64,000 nt of DNA from CAYNJG01 sp965216885 (GCA_965216885.1 OZ244208.1:2170001-2234000); one strand, 5' to 3'. Positions 1 through 10,070 are shown, counted from the first letter of the stretch. Translations and numbers: made by a program. The notes: a model not told the origin generated them from the letters alone.

Positions 1-1
1 C

Positions 2-322
2 GAAGGGCTGGACGATACGCTGTTTGACGTCAACGATGACGACGAGATTGATCAGAGTGACGTGGACGCGTTGTTGGATATGATGAACACAATTCGAGGT
101 GACGCGAATCTTGACGGGATCGTTGATTTCTCGGACTTCCTCGCGATGTCTCGTGGATTCGGGACGGATGGCGGTTGGTCTGGGGGCGATTTTGACGGCA
201 GCGGCGAGACGGATTTTCAGGACTTCCTGGAACTCTCCCGGAACTTTGATCAGGGACCGGACGCCGATGACCGATCTGCCGTAAATCTTCTGGCAGTCGC
301 GTTTGCGTCGTGGGAAGATTGA
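2..322 (+). CDS. C-terminal part of a secreted dockerin-like (EF-hand loop) protein, 5' end outside window
   Basis: The reading frame is open from the left edge, so the start lies upstream and only the last ~106 residues are present. They contain three acidic loops of the dockerin/EF-hand type: an initial VNDDDEIDQSDVDAL, then GDANLDGIVDFSDFLAMS and GDFDGSGETDFQDFLELS. The two later ones form the paired calcium-binding arrangement seen in planctomycete secreted proteins. The protein ends in FASWED with no VPEP plus membrane anchor, so it has no visible PEP-CTERM signal. The same double loop recurs in two other proteins of this window (near 41.8 kb and 50.8 kb). Function of the missing N-terminal part cannot be told. 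Confidence 0.75.
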   Translation, partial: EGLDDTLFDVNDDDEIDQSDVDALLDMMNTIRGDANLDGIVDFSDFLAMSRGFGTDGGWSGGDFDGSGETDFQDFLELSRNFDQGPDADDRSAVNLLAVAFASWED

Positions 323-376
323 ATCAGTGCCGACGTAATCTGGTAAACTGGTTCGCGTTTCCTCACGACACAGAAT

Positions 377-1468
377 ATGAACAGTCCAACCGCATCCGAT
401 TCCAGGTCGGAATCCAAATCGGAATCCGTTCCACGACTCTCGCCGTGGAAGCGACGGCTTTTTGCAGTCGCCTTTGGCGTGGTAGCCTCGTTCGCGATGC
501 TGTTGTTGGCCGAATTGGGCGTGCGTATCTTTTGCCCGTTCGTGCAGTTGCAGGGTACGGCAAAGGAGCTGTATCGCTGGGACGAAGGCGGACCGGACTG
601 GACTCCCGGGGCCAGCGGAATTTCTTTCGGAGCAGTCTGCAACATCGATGAGGTTGGCTGTCGGGTTGTCGGAACTCCGGATGCTCCAGAAAAATCGTGG
701 CTGGTGCTGGGTGACTCGGTGGCTTTTGGTGTCGGCGTCGAGGGTCCCAAGACATTCTCCGGCGTCTATCAAACGCAGCATCCCGAGGTGCGAGTTCTGA
801 ATTCGGGTGTCTGCGGTGCGGGAAGCAAGGATCAGCTGCGTGTCACGCGGCGAATGTTGAATTCTATCGACCCGCCTATCGATCGCATCAGCCTGTTCTA
901 TGTGCTCAATGATATTGGCGACATCAAGTTCGAACAGGAAAAGCTCTCTGCGCAAGAGCGGCTGTTGCATCCGGAGAATCGTTCCGGCATCGTCATGAAG
1001 CTGGTGTCGCTGGTGCGGACACGTTCGAAACTGTATGTGATGGCGAAAGGGATTCTGACGGACCCTCCCACGAGATACTTCAACTGGGAATTGCAGAAGT
1101 ACCGCCAGTGGAATCCGGAGACGCCGGGCGACGTCGAGGGCATCGTCGAGATTGCTGAGCTGGCGGCGGAAAAGAACATTGCCTTCGACGTTTTTATTTT
1201 CCCTTATGTGGGGCAATATGCCTCCACGTTCGACGATGCGTGGTTGCCACAGGAACGAATTGGCGAGTACCTGCGATCGAATTCAATCAACGTCGTTGAT
1301 ACCCGATCGTGGTTTGAAGGCGACGACATGAAACGCAACTTTCTATTCGCCGACGGTTGCCACTTTTCCGAACGCGGGCACCAACTGGTTTGCGACATGG
1401 TCAGCCAGCAATTCATTGCTGCCGGCGATGCAAACAGTGAACCAACAAGCGAACCGGCCAGCGAGTAA
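377..1468 (+). CDS. membrane-anchored SGNH/GDSL-type hydrolase
   Basis: A 363-residue protein with a basic N-terminus, one membrane segment at about residues 27-47 (FAVAFGVVASFAMLLLAELG), then an SGNH hydrolase domain. The block I nucleophile motif is LGDSVAFGVGV with Ser114; the block V Asp-His pair is DGCH (Asp326, His329), followed by the usual SERGHQ. The family removes acyl groups from lipids, sugars or peptidoglycan; the substrate cannot be read from the sequence. The single N-terminal anchor suggests the catalytic domain faces the periplasm. The C-terminal tail is a short NSEPTSEPASE repeat of no known role. It stands alone, 54 bp after the dockerin protein and 170 bp before the next gene. 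Confidence 0.7.
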   Translation: MNSPTASDSRSESKSESVPRLSPWKRRLFAVAFGVVASFAMLLLAELGVRIFCPFVQLQGTAKELYRWDEGGPDWTPGASGISFGAVCNIDEVGCRVVGTPDAPEKSWLVLGDSVAFGVGVEGPKTFSGVYQTQHPEVRVLNSGVCGAGSKDQLRVTRRMLNSIDPPIDRISLFYVLNDIGDIKFEQEKLSAQERLLHPENRSGIVMKLVSLVRTRSKLYVMAKGILTDPPTRYFNWELQKYRQWNPETPGDVEGIVEIAELAAEKNIAFDVFIFPYVGQYASTFDDAWLPQERIGEYLRSNSINVVDTRSWFEGDDMKRNFLFADGCHFSERGHQLVCDMVSQQFIAAGDANSEPTSEPASE

Positions 1469-1641
1469 TTCACCGCTAACTGGGGCCCTTACAAGTCGCT
1501 TTCATAGACGCTTCATCGTCGCATTCACACTCGCCCACGGCGAATTCTGGCAAGATCCCCCTCTTTCGAGCGATATACTCTATGGTGAATATCCCGGAGT
1601 GGACCCGGGTGTGACGAAGGTAGCAATTGTGGGGTAAGCAT

Positions 1642-2970
1642 ATGCTGCGTATCAGTCTTGTTCTAGGATCTTTCTTTCTCGTTTCGTTGGCTCACGGGCA
1701 AACTCTCTCTCGCCCTTCTCGCGGATTTGTCAGCGACGAAACTTCTACCGTCCGCCGATCTGATCAGTCAAAGATCGATCGCATCTGTGAGGAAATTCGT
1801 AATCGCTCCGATGGTGAAATCATGGTGGCCGTCGTGCGAACCACGAACGGACAGAACCCTCGAGCGTACGCGACGAGGTTGTTCAATCGTTGGGGCATCG
1901 GCAACCGTTTGACCAATCGTGGTGTGCTGGTGTTTGCAGCCATGAATGATCGCAAGGCGGAGATCGTGCTGGGCGACGGAATCGACAGTGCGAAAGACGA
2001 AGCGATCGCTCGTAAGATCATGTCGCAATACATGATCCCGGAATTCAAACGGGGGCAACCGTCAAAAGGAATTCGAGTTGCGGTGGAGCAGTGCGCAAAA
2101 CGATTCTTCCCGCCGGGACGATTTGCTCCGCCGGTGATTGATGTCCCCGACGTTGCGAAATCAGAGACGGGCGATTCCAACACAAACACCGAAGTGGAAT
2201 CGCGTGGCAACGACAACGTCGATGCATTGTCGCTTGCTCCTGCGGCCGTAAACGACGGGGCACAAGACCTGGCAGCGTCTCGCGTTGAGGCTGCCGGCTT
2301 CGTGGACGCGGAAACCACGGAGGACTTTGGGTTTGACGAGCCTGTCGAAGTCGAAGCGGAAGAGCCCGTCGGTAACGTTGCGTTCGATCACAACCGCAAT
2401 GCGAATCTGAATCGCCCGGCCCGGGAACGCGGACCGATGGGTGGACGATCCATGTTGGCTCTCTTGTTGGGCGGCACCGCGACGCTTGGCGGAACCGGTC
2501 TTGGATACCGGATGCTTACCGCTCGAAACCGTCCCCGAAACTGCGAGCACTGTCGTTCGCCAATGATTCGACTGGATGAAGTGGCCGACGATGCGCATCT
2601 CGACCGTGCCGAACGACTGGAAGAGCGGCTGGGTTCGGTGGACTATGACGTCTGGTCGTGTACCGGGTGTAGCCACGTCGTGAAGGTGCGCTATGGTGCG
2701 TTCTTCACACGTTTTGGCAAGTGTCCGCGGTGTGACGCCAAGACGAAGTCCTCCGTAAGTCGCACACTTAGCAGTGCGACCACCATGTCGACGGGGCTGC
2801 GTGAGGTCGAAGAGAGCTGCGAGCATTGCGACTATCACAATGTGCAGCAGCACATCATTCCCCGCGTCACGCAGTCAGACTCCAGCGGATTTTCGTCCGG
2901 CGGAGGTGGCGGGATGAGTTCGGGAGGTGGCGGAATGAGCTCCGGTGGCGGTGCCAGCGGTAGTTGGTAG
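1642..2970 (+). CDS. TPM-domain (YgcG-like) secreted/membrane protein with zinc ribbons and Gly-rich tail
   Basis: The start is set at the ATG where a signal peptide begins (MLRISLVLGSFFLVSLAHG, likely cut before Gln); an upstream TTG in the same frame would spoil it. Residues ~40-165 are a TPM domain (formerly DUF477), recognisable by SDGEIMVAVVRT, RLFNRWGIG and the NRGVLVFAAMNDRKAEIVLG segment. An acidic linker follows, then one membrane segment (LALLLGGTATLGGTGLGY) and a cytosolic part with four CxxC knuckles (CEHC, CTGC, CPRC, CEHC) of zinc-ribbon type. The last ~30 residues are SSGGGGGM repeats ending in ASGSW, the typical YgcG-family tail. The domain is linked in plants to photosystem II repair and phosphatase activity; the bacterial role is unknown. 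Confidence 0.75.
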   Translation: MLRISLVLGSFFLVSLAHGQTLSRPSRGFVSDETSTVRRSDQSKIDRICEEIRNRSDGEIMVAVVRTTNGQNPRAYATRLFNRWGIGNRLTNRGVLVFAAMNDRKAEIVLGDGIDSAKDEAIARKIMSQYMIPEFKRGQPSKGIRVAVEQCAKRFFPPGRFAPPVIDVPDVAKSETGDSNTNTEVESRGNDNVDALSLAPAAVNDGAQDLAASRVEAAGFVDAETTEDFGFDEPVEVEAEEPVGNVAFDHNRNANLNRPARERGPMGGRSMLALLLGGTATLGGTGLGYRMLTARNRPRNCEHCRSPMIRLDEVADDAHLDRAERLEERLGSVDYDVWSCTGCSHVVKVRYGAFFTRFGKCPRCDAKTKSSVSRTLSSATTMSTGLREVEESCEHCDYHNVQQHIIPRVTQSDSSGFSSGGGGGMSSGGGGMSSGGGASGSW

Positions 2971-3023
2971 GCCGGGTGTGTTGAATCCGGATTGCCGGCT
3001 ACTTTGTCGTGTCACGGCCCACA

Positions 3024-4112
3024 TTAGGTTTGGGTCGTGACTTTTCGCTTCTTGCCGTACTTGAGTTTGCTCTTGTTTCGAATTGCCATCACGCAGACCT
3101 CGCGGCGGTTGAAGGCCAGCTGTCGAGCACGGACGTGGCGATATCCCCAACCGCGAATCTGGTCGAGGTAACGCTGGATCTCGGCTGCCATGCTCCAATC
3201 GAGCAGTTTCAGGGTGATCAGCATCCCGGCAATGTTAACGCGACGGTTGGTGACGATCGCCTCGATTGCCTCCAGCGTATTTTCCGGAGCAAGGTTGGCG
3301 TCTGCCATCAACCATCTTACGTTTGCGAACTCCTTGCGTTTCAGGTCCGCAGCTCGAGCCCGCACGTGGGTGAAATTCGGATGCTTCAGCACACGTTCAT
3401 CCATGATGGCGGGATCCACACCGATGACTTTCATGCCACGTTCCAGTAGGCACTGGCACGAACCTCCGGGCGAGCTGCCCAGTTCAACGCAAACGTCGCC
3501 TTCCACCATGGGCAGTCGGCTCCAGCGCAGAGATTCCTGCATCTTCAGATGAGCTCTTGAGATCATGTCGTCCGGTCGCTTCAATGGGGGGACTCCGCCC
3601 GGCCAGCGGGTGGCGACCGACGATGCCGTGTGGCAACCGACGAACCACAGGTCCGGCTCGACAATGATGATGTCCGCGATTGCATCGCCGTTTTTGGCTG
3701 TGCGATTGATGGCGACTTTGCTCAATGGGCCTGCGGGATCGTGCGCCTTGATCTTTTGCCCCAACTCCAGCGACTCCGGCAAATGAAACGGTTCAAACTG
3801 CCGTTCGCCAGGGACCCATCGATCGCGAGTCCAGAGATGCAGATGTCGGTACTTTCGTTCCGGCAGCAAGCCCAGCACCTCGGCCAGTTTGGATTCCGGA
3901 TCCTTGATGGAACCGACGCTCTGGCCGAACGCGCGTACGAAAGTCGACTTTAGCGGCTGAGAGAAATCAAAGCTCGCGTCCTCGTTCGCTTTGAACGTGA
4001 CGAATCCCGCCCGCGAAAACGCAAAAGCCAGTTCCGGATGATGCCTGGCAATATCCTGCTTCAGTGTCTTCTCTGCGCCGGCCTGGCAGGCGACAAATAC
4101 AAACTCGCTCAT
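3024..4112 (-). CDS. FtsJ-fold SAM-dependent RNA 2'-O-methyltransferase, RlmM-like
   Basis: A 362-residue protein. The C-terminal half is a class I methyltransferase with SAM-binding motif VELGSSPGGS (residues ~209-218), an acidic GVDPA strand end and a catalytic Lys in LITLKLLDW. Together with Lys190 in RAHLKMQES this gives the K-D-K arrangement of FtsJ/RrmJ-type ribose methyltransferases. The N-terminal half (FVACQAGAEKTLK, then KSTFVRAFGQ) resembles the THUMP-like RNA-binding part of RlmM, which methylates C2498 of 23S rRNA. The length matches RlmM (about 360). The gene is on the minus strand, 53 bp before the convergent TPM-domain gene stop. Assignment to RlmM rather than another FtsJ paralogue is inference. 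Confidence 0.65.
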   Translation of the reverse strand: MSEFVFVACQAGAEKTLKQDIARHHPELAFAFSRAGFVTFKANEDASFDFSQPLKSTFVRAFGQSVGSIKDPESKLAEVLGLLPERKYRHLHLWTRDRWVPGERQFEPFHLPESLELGQKIKAHDPAGPLSKVAINRTAKNGDAIADIIIVEPDLWFVGCHTASSVATRWPGGVPPLKRPDDMISRAHLKMQESLRWSRLPMVEGDVCVELGSSPGGSCQCLLERGMKVIGVDPAIMDERVLKHPNFTHVRARAADLKRKEFANVRWLMADANLAPENTLEAIEAIVTNRRVNIAGMLITLKLLDWSMAAEIQRYLDQIRGWGYRHVRARQLAFNRREVCVMAIRNKSKLKYGKKRKVTTQT

Positions 4113-4165
4113 GGATGAGTGTCGTTTCAGATGGATAGTTGTGATGGGGACAGGGCCGTTGCCGG

Positions 4166-6967
4166 TTACCTGGCGGATCCTTTGAGCTGAAAACCCTTCG
4201 GTCCAAACCCAACATTCTGTTTCATCTCGACTTCGACCGTGTCACCGTCAAACTTCGACATCAGATCGATACGATACGGTGACTCGTACAGCCAGATTCG
4301 AGTATGCAGCGAATTGGCGTCTTGCCACGCCGAGTGAGTGGCAACTGCGACGGTGTCTGCGTTGGGCACTCGTTGTCCCAATGGGCCGATGGAATCGAGC
4401 CGCATGCGAACCCAGCCATCCGTGGCGATTGGTATCTGGTACTCACCATCGGCGTCGCGGATCGTAAGCTTTGGCTTATCACCAAAGTTGTAATCAATTG
4501 ACGAGACGCCGTTGTCGTTGTCAGCGATGGCGAAAGCATGCTCGCCTTCCAGCGTACTCGAACGCTTCTCGCCCTCGACTAACGGCAGACTGAGTTGCTG
4601 AATTCGTTCCTGTAGTTGCTTGTGGGCTTTCGCATTGCGGCGTAGAGCGTCCTGGTGGATGCCCGGCAGCAAATGGTCCCACGTGTGTTGCATGATGGCG
4701 CCCATGTTTTTGGATCCGCTTGTTACGGCCAGCACCAGATCGTGGTCAGGAATAACAATACAGAACTGTCCGAACGCGCCGTCGCCGCGATAGGCGTTGT
4801 GCCGGCAGCGCCAAAACTGAAAGCCATAGCCCTGATTCCAGTCGTTGTCGGGATTGCTGCCGTTGGATGTCTGCTTCATGGTCGCCATGGCAGCCCAGTC
4901 TCGCGGAACAATTTGTCGTCCCTGCCATTCGCCGTTCTGCAGATAGAGTTGGCCCAGTCGAGCGATATCTTCGGTCCTTACATTCAGTCCAAAGCCGCCA
5001 TGAGCCACGCCCTGTGCCGACTCGCTCCATGTGGCGCCTTCAATTCCAAGTGGCTCGAAGAGGCGAGGTTGCAGATAGTCGATCAGCTTTTCGCCGGTGA
5101 CCTTTTGCACAATTGCCGAACACATGTAAGTGGCCGGTGTGTTGTACAGAAAGTGCGTGCCTGGCGAATGGTCGATGGGCAGTTCCAGAAAGTCTTTCGT
5201 CAAAACCGAGTCGGACTGGAACGAGAACTTGTTCAGTTCGGCGGACACATGCCCTGTCGACATGGTCAGCAGATCGCGAACCCGCATCGCAGAAAGTTGC
5301 CACGTCGGCTCGCTGGGTGATTCGTCGGGAAAGAACGACATCACCTTGTCATCAAGGGACATTTTTCCTTCCGCGATCGCCAGTCCAACAGCGGTTGAAG
5401 TAAAGCTCTTGCTCAGTGAGTAGAGCTGATGTGGATCGTTTCGTTCGAAGGGAGCCCACCAACCTTCCGCGAGCACGTTGCCGTGGCGAAGCAACATGAA
5501 GCTGTGAACGCTGTCATGCTCGTCGAATGCGTTAACGAGATTCAGGATGGCTGCCGAAGAGACACCGTGTTGTTCCGGCGTACTGCGGGGTAGTTCGCTA
5601 TTGATTTCTTTCAGGCGGATGTTGCGATATTCGATTTGACCACGATCGCCTTCCAAACCGATGGGCCCGGTTTTCGGAATCTGGAAGTCGGCTTCGATCA
5701 CTTCGCCATTGCACGCACACCACGCGGACTGCCCTTTCACTGAAACGACGATCTCATTCCAGTCCTGCGGGCGGTAGTTCTTCAGAGTCTTGTAGGGGCC
5801 GGCGAGTGTGAAATCGCGGCACTGAAGTTGTTTGCCACGCAGGAAGATACCGCTGTCGGCGTTGGGCGTTGCCCGGAATTCCAGTTTCAGAATGAAGTCC
5901 TTCGGGAACTCCTGCTGCGTCCAGAACTGTTGAATGCGTCGCCCTTCGGCCGGAGTCGTCACGACCAGGCGACCGTTCTTCGCAATGTAGCGTCCATCGT
6001 TGGTGCTCGTTTCGCCATCAAACTTTTTGGCTTCCGTCAGGATTGGCCATGGCGGAGCGGCAGGATTGTTTTTCCGCCAGTTCGCACTCTGCTTCTTGTC
6101 CTTTTCGGTACTGGGGCGATACATCCAGCCATCCAGGTTGCGCCCGTTGAAGAGGCTGACGTAGCCCGGCTCGAGCGGTTTCGGTGTGACGTCCCGGTCC
6201 AGAAAGTCGTGCGTCGCCAGAATCGGCCGTAGTGCGGCGGCCCACTTGGCGTAGCCCTTTCCGTTGGGGTGCAGCAGATCGGGGAATTCCTCCTCCTTGG
6301 CGTCTCCATTTTCGTTTGCAAATAGCGTCCACGTGTCGATGACCGTGATTTGCGGATCACCCTTCACGGCGTCCGCGTAGAGGCGATTGATTTCCTTGAT
6401 ATCGGTGGCCGATCGCTTCTTCGATGCGGAGCTGGGGAATACGTTGCACAGCACGATCGGCATTTCGCGGTTGTGAGCCTTAAGGGCGGCAACAATCAGC
6501 TTCAGGTTCGCGGCGATCGTGGCCGGCGTGGCGCCCTCTTCAAGATCGTTCGTGCCCATCAGCATCACGACGCCGGTGGGATTCAGGGACAGTACATCTT
6601 CTTCCAGACGTAGCAGCATGCCTCGCGTTGTGTCACCGCTGATGCCGCGATTGGCGACCTTCACCCCGGCAAAGGCATTTTTCATGTTGGGGCCCCAGCC
6701 TTGCGTGATCGAATCGCCCAGGAAAACGAGAGCCTGTTGATCCTGCTTCACTTGCTTCGCCCAACCGGATCGGCGGTTCTTCCAAAGATTGCGGAACCAG
6801 CGGTAGCGACGAATTGGACCGTCACCGGCCAGTCCATCGTCGGTGTCAGGAATTTCGAAGCTGGCGTCCGACGGCGGCGCCTGTTGGGCGTTGGCGACCG
6901 ACAGGATTGTGAACTGCAAGAGCAGCGCGAACGGCAGCAAGTAGCTGATTTGCTTGCGAATCGACAT
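4166..6967 (-). CDS. secreted three-domain fusion: SGNH hydrolase + DUF1080 + class C beta-lactamase-like serine hydrolase
   Basis: A single uninterrupted 933-residue frame. Residues 1-27 form a signal peptide (LLPFALLLQF..VANA). Residues ~75-255 are an SGNH hydrolase with FLGDSITQGWG (Ser86), GTNDLEEG (block III) and DLLHPNGKGY (block V). Residues ~268-455 fit DUF1080 (3-keto-disaccharide hydrolase/LamG-like jelly roll): YVSLFNGRNLDGW, DSGIFLRGKQLQ, DWNEIVVSVKGQ, YRNIRLKEI. From ~465 comes a class C beta-lactamase/esterase fold with SLSK (Ser517, Lys520) and the YNTPATYMCS segment (YxN-type second motif). All three enzyme types are common separately in planctomycetes; the fusion suggests stepwise attack on an acylated polysaccharide or glycoside (inference). 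The gene is divergent from the PSD1 gene and 53 bp upstream of the minus-strand methyltransferase gene. Confidence 0.75.
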   Translation of the reverse strand: MSIRKQISYLLPFALLLQFTILSVANAQQAPPSDASFEIPDTDDGLAGDGPIRRYRWFRNLWKNRRSGWAKQVKQDQQALVFLGDSITQGWGPNMKNAFAGVKVANRGISGDTTRGMLLRLEEDVLSLNPTGVVMLMGTNDLEEGATPATIAANLKLIVAALKAHNREMPIVLCNVFPSSASKKRSATDIKEINRLYADAVKGDPQITVIDTWTLFANENGDAKEEEFPDLLHPNGKGYAKWAAALRPILATHDFLDRDVTPKPLEPGYVSLFNGRNLDGWMYRPSTEKDKKQSANWRKNNPAAPPWPILTEAKKFDGETSTNDGRYIAKNGRLVVTTPAEGRRIQQFWTQQEFPKDFILKLEFRATPNADSGIFLRGKQLQCRDFTLAGPYKTLKNYRPQDWNEIVVSVKGQSAWCACNGEVIEADFQIPKTGPIGLEGDRGQIEYRNIRLKEINSELPRSTPEQHGVSSAAILNLVNAFDEHDSVHSFMLLRHGNVLAEGWWAPFERNDPHQLYSLSKSFTSTAVGLAIAEGKMSLDDKVMSFFPDESPSEPTWQLSAMRVRDLLTMSTGHVSAELNKFSFQSDSVLTKDFLELPIDHSPGTHFLYNTPATYMCSAIVQKVTGEKLIDYLQPRLFEPLGIEGATWSESAQGVAHGGFGLNVRTEDIARLGQLYLQNGEWQGRQIVPRDWAAMATMKQTSNGSNPDNDWNQGYGFQFWRCRHNAYRGDGAFGQFCIVIPDHDLVLAVTSGSKNMGAIMQHTWDHLLPGIHQDALRRNAKAHKQLQERIQQLSLPLVEGEKRSSTLEGEHAFAIADNDNGVSSIDYNFGDKPKLTIRDADGEYQIPIATDGWVRMRLDSIGPLGQRVPNADTVAVATHSAWQDANSLHTRIWLYESPYRIDLMSKFDGDTVEVEMKQNVGFGPKGFQLKGSAR

Positions 6968-7252
6968 ATGACGGTTCCCAGTGTCATTGAATGTTGGCCG
7001 CTGATTCTACACTGTTGCGCTCGTGGTCGGCATTCCCCCTGCTTCGCGTTCGTCGGCAACAAGAACGGAGACCAATCGGTATCTGACCCGATGCGCAGGC
7101 CCTTCGCGTGGGCCGTCGTTTTTCGCGTCTGCGATCTAAAAACGGAGTGTGCGTGACGGTCAGCCGCGACTTGTGCGTACGGCCCGGAAACTGAGTGGAA
7201 ACTACAGTGGTAGCCGGCCAGCACCGCATCCGCCTGGTGTATCATTGGATGT

Positions 7253-9973
7253 ATGTTCTCGCTCCGAATCATGTCCATACTGATGTTGCTGGGATTGCTC
7301 AGCGTTGTAAAGGCCGTCGAGCCTTCACAAGGAGAACGGCTGTTCGCGCTCAAGCTGAAGACGCTCTTTGCCGAAAAGTGCATCGCCTGCCACGGGGCGG
7401 ATCCAGACGAGATCGAAGGTGGCTTCGACATGCGATCTCGGCAATCAATGCTTCGCGGGGGTGACAGTTTCGAAGCGGAAGTGCTTCAGCCGGGAAAGGG
7501 CGAACAAAGTTTGCTATACGTGGTGACGACTCGATCCGAGGCAGGTTACGAAATGCCGCCCAAGGAATCGGAGCGGCTCACCGAGGAGCAGACGTGGTGG
7601 ATTCGCGACTGGATCAACGCGGGGGCTCCATGGCCGGACGCCGAAAGGGTCACGGAAATCCAGAATCAGTATGCCGAAGGCGAACAGGTCGAAACTTCCG
7701 GTGGACTCAGCGACGATTGGACGAATCGACGTTACCAGTCGGAGCACCTTTGGGCGTATCGGCCGTTGCTGGTCGTTGAACCGCCCACGGGTTCACATCC
7801 GATCGATTGGTTTATTGATCGCAGGGTGGAAGCGTTGGGGATAACGCCCGCTGGCAACGCTGGTCCACGCGAGATGGCGCGGCGAATGGCATTCGGAATC
7901 ACCGGGCTGCCTGCTGTCGGTCCTAACGAGCGGTCGAACTTTGAAACAGAATACGCTCGCGATCCGGCGACTTCGGTTCGCGACTATGCACGCCAGCTAA
8001 TGGACACGCCGCACTATGGCGAGCACTTCGGGCGTCACTGGCTGGACGTCGCCCGATACGCGGACTCGGCAGGCTTCGCCAACGATTACGCTCGACCGAA
8101 CGCATGGCGATATCGCGACTACGTGGTACGGGCTTTCAACGATGACAAACCGTACAACGAATTCGTGCGGGAACAGATCGCTGGCGATGAGATCGATGCC
8201 AGCGACCCGGAAAAGCGTATCGCCACCGGCTTCCTGCGGATGGGGCCGTGGGAGCAGACGGGCATGAGCGTCTTTCGAGTGACTCGGCAACAATGGCTCG
8301 ATGATGTCACCGATTCAGTGGGACAAACGTTTCTCGGGCACGCACTGCAATGTGCCAGGTGCCATGACCACAAATTCGATCCCGTACCGACGCGCGACTA
8401 CTACAGCCTGATGGCCGTCTTTTCGACGACGCAGTTTGCTGAGCCGGATACTCCGTTCTTGCCAGTTGAGAATCAGGACGGATTCGAATCGGCCGACCAG
8501 TGGACGAAGACCAAGATCGCCGGCTACGCAAAGCAGCGTGACGCACTCCAGCAAGTCATCGCGGAAAACAAGCGGAAGGAGTCCGGCGACGCCACGGTGG
8601 GGAACAACGGGCTGAGCCCCGGTGATGAAAACTCGCTGGCGCGGATGAAAAAGAACATTTCGCGACACACGTGGGAGCTGGAGAAGACGCAGCCGATTGC
8701 GTTGTCGGTCTACACCGGCAAGACGATCACGCGAAAGAATGTGTCCGCTCGGATTCTTCCGCCCGCAAACCCGTGGGGCAAAGGGGTGCTCGAACCGGAT
8801 TCCATCCTGGCCGGCGGCGATGCCTACACGCGGGGCGATGATGTCATACCGGCGCCGCTCAGTGCGGCCGAGTCTCTGGGCGGCATGTCGGCTGCGGATT
8901 TTCCGGGACAACGCGCGAAGCGTCGGTTGGCGTTGGCGAACTGGATTGTCGATCCTCAAAATCCACTCACGGCACGTGTGATGGTCAACCGCGTTTGGTC
9001 GTGGCATTTTGGGCAGGGGCTGGCAGGCAATCCAAACAACGTCGGAGCGACCGGGAAACTGCCGACGCACCCGCAACTGTTGGACTACCTCGCCAACTGG
9101 TTCATGGAACACGACTGGTCGGTCCGGCAACTCAATGAACTGATTGTGACTTCGAAGGCATATCGGCGAAGCACACGATATGGCGAGGGCAAGGCTGGGG
9201 ACCTGGCCGAGAAGCTCGCAAAACAGGATCCGGGCAACGAGTCGTACGCCGTTTTTCGCCCTCGTCGGTTGACGGCCGAAGAGTTCAGAGACGCCATGCT
9301 GGCCGTCAGCGGAGAGCTGAATGTTGCGGTGGGCGGAATTCCCTGCCGACCGGATATGAATATCGAAGTTGCCATGCAGCCTCGGCAGATTATGGGCGGC
9401 ACGGCGTCGGTGTATGAGCCTGATCCACTTCCGTCACAACGAAGTCGTCGCAGTCTCTACGCCGAAAAAACACGAGGCTTGCGTGATCCGTTTATGGAGA
9501 CATTCAATCAGCCGGGGCCGGACAAGTCTTGCGAGTTGCGGGAAACTTCGACCGTCGCACCGCAGGCCCTGACGCTCTTTAATTCTGCCGAAGTCCAGGA
9601 TCGAGCGTTGGCGTTTGCGAACCGGCTGGCGTTGAAGGGGCTCGACCCAGAAGCCACAATTCGTCACGCCTTCGAATTGGCATTGGGTCGATCACCCTCC
9701 TCGCTGGAACTTGCCGCGTGCGTAAAGCACTGGTCGGCGGCGACGCGGGAAGAAGAGTCAAAATCGTATGAACCGGTGACGTATCCGACGGAGATTTTGC
9801 GAACGGTAATGGCCGAAAAAACCGGTGAGCCGTATCAATTCACCGAGGCGATGCCGGCGTATGAGAGCTACGTATCGGACCTCCAGCCTGGCGACGTCGA
9901 TGCGAACGTTCGCGGTCTGGCGCAGGTTTGCCTGGTCATTTTTAACCTGAATGAGTTTGCCTATCTCGATTAG
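7253..9973 (+). CDS. planctomycete cytochrome-c PSD1 protein (PSCyt1-DUF1549-DUF1553)
   Basis: A 906-residue exported protein. A short signal peptide (LMLLGLLSVVKA) is followed by a c-type haem site CIACHG (Cys43, Cys46, His47) in the PSCyt1 domain. DUF1549 (PSCyt2) follows, with ELVxR-like DWFIDRRVEALG, HFGRHWLDVARYADS, the NEFVREQIAGDE segment and a second CxxCH in QCARCHDHKFDP. The C-terminal DUF1553 (PSD1) has ALANWIVDPQNPLTARVMVNRVW and the late SAEVQDRALAFANRL. The order is the standard planctomycete one. With the DUF1501 gene downstream it forms a typical pair, probably one transcript across the ~100-bp gap. The biochemical function of this abundant family is not established; a periplasmic redox role is inferred from the haem sites. 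Confidence 0.9.
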   Translation: MFSLRIMSILMLLGLLSVVKAVEPSQGERLFALKLKTLFAEKCIACHGADPDEIEGGFDMRSRQSMLRGGDSFEAEVLQPGKGEQSLLYVVTTRSEAGYEMPPKESERLTEEQTWWIRDWINAGAPWPDAERVTEIQNQYAEGEQVETSGGLSDDWTNRRYQSEHLWAYRPLLVVEPPTGSHPIDWFIDRRVEALGITPAGNAGPREMARRMAFGITGLPAVGPNERSNFETEYARDPATSVRDYARQLMDTPHYGEHFGRHWLDVARYADSAGFANDYARPNAWRYRDYVVRAFNDDKPYNEFVREQIAGDEIDASDPEKRIATGFLRMGPWEQTGMSVFRVTRQQWLDDVTDSVGQTFLGHALQCARCHDHKFDPVPTRDYYSLMAVFSTTQFAEPDTPFLPVENQDGFESADQWTKTKIAGYAKQRDALQQVIAENKRKESGDATVGNNGLSPGDENSLARMKKNISRHTWELEKTQPIALSVYTGKTITRKNVSARILPPANPWGKGVLEPDSILAGGDAYTRGDDVIPAPLSAAESLGGMSAADFPGQRAKRRLALANWIVDPQNPLTARVMVNRVWSWHFGQGLAGNPNNVGATGKLPTHPQLLDYLANWFMEHDWSVRQLNELIVTSKAYRRSTRYGEGKAGDLAEKLAKQDPGNESYAVFRPRRLTAEEFRDAMLAVSGELNVAVGGIPCRPDMNIEVAMQPRQIMGGTASVYEPDPLPSQRSRRSLYAEKTRGLRDPFMETFNQPGPDKSCELRETSTVAPQALTLFNSAEVQDRALAFANRLALKGLDPEATIRHAFELALGRSPSSLELAACVKHWSAATREEESKSYEPVTYPTEILRTVMAEKTGEPYQFTEAMPAYESYVSDLQPGDVDANVRGLAQVCLVIFNLNEFAYLD

Positions 9974-10070
9974 ACGTTCATCACCGGCTCGTCGCCGCGT
10001 CGATCCACCCCATTCAACCAACACCGTCAACCAACACCCCACAAGTCGCAACGCAAACTAGGGCAGTATC

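Noticed and set aside
8315..9130. 271-residue antisense frame in the PSD1 gene
   Set aside because: Entirely within a well-supported gene; no motif and no ribosome site.
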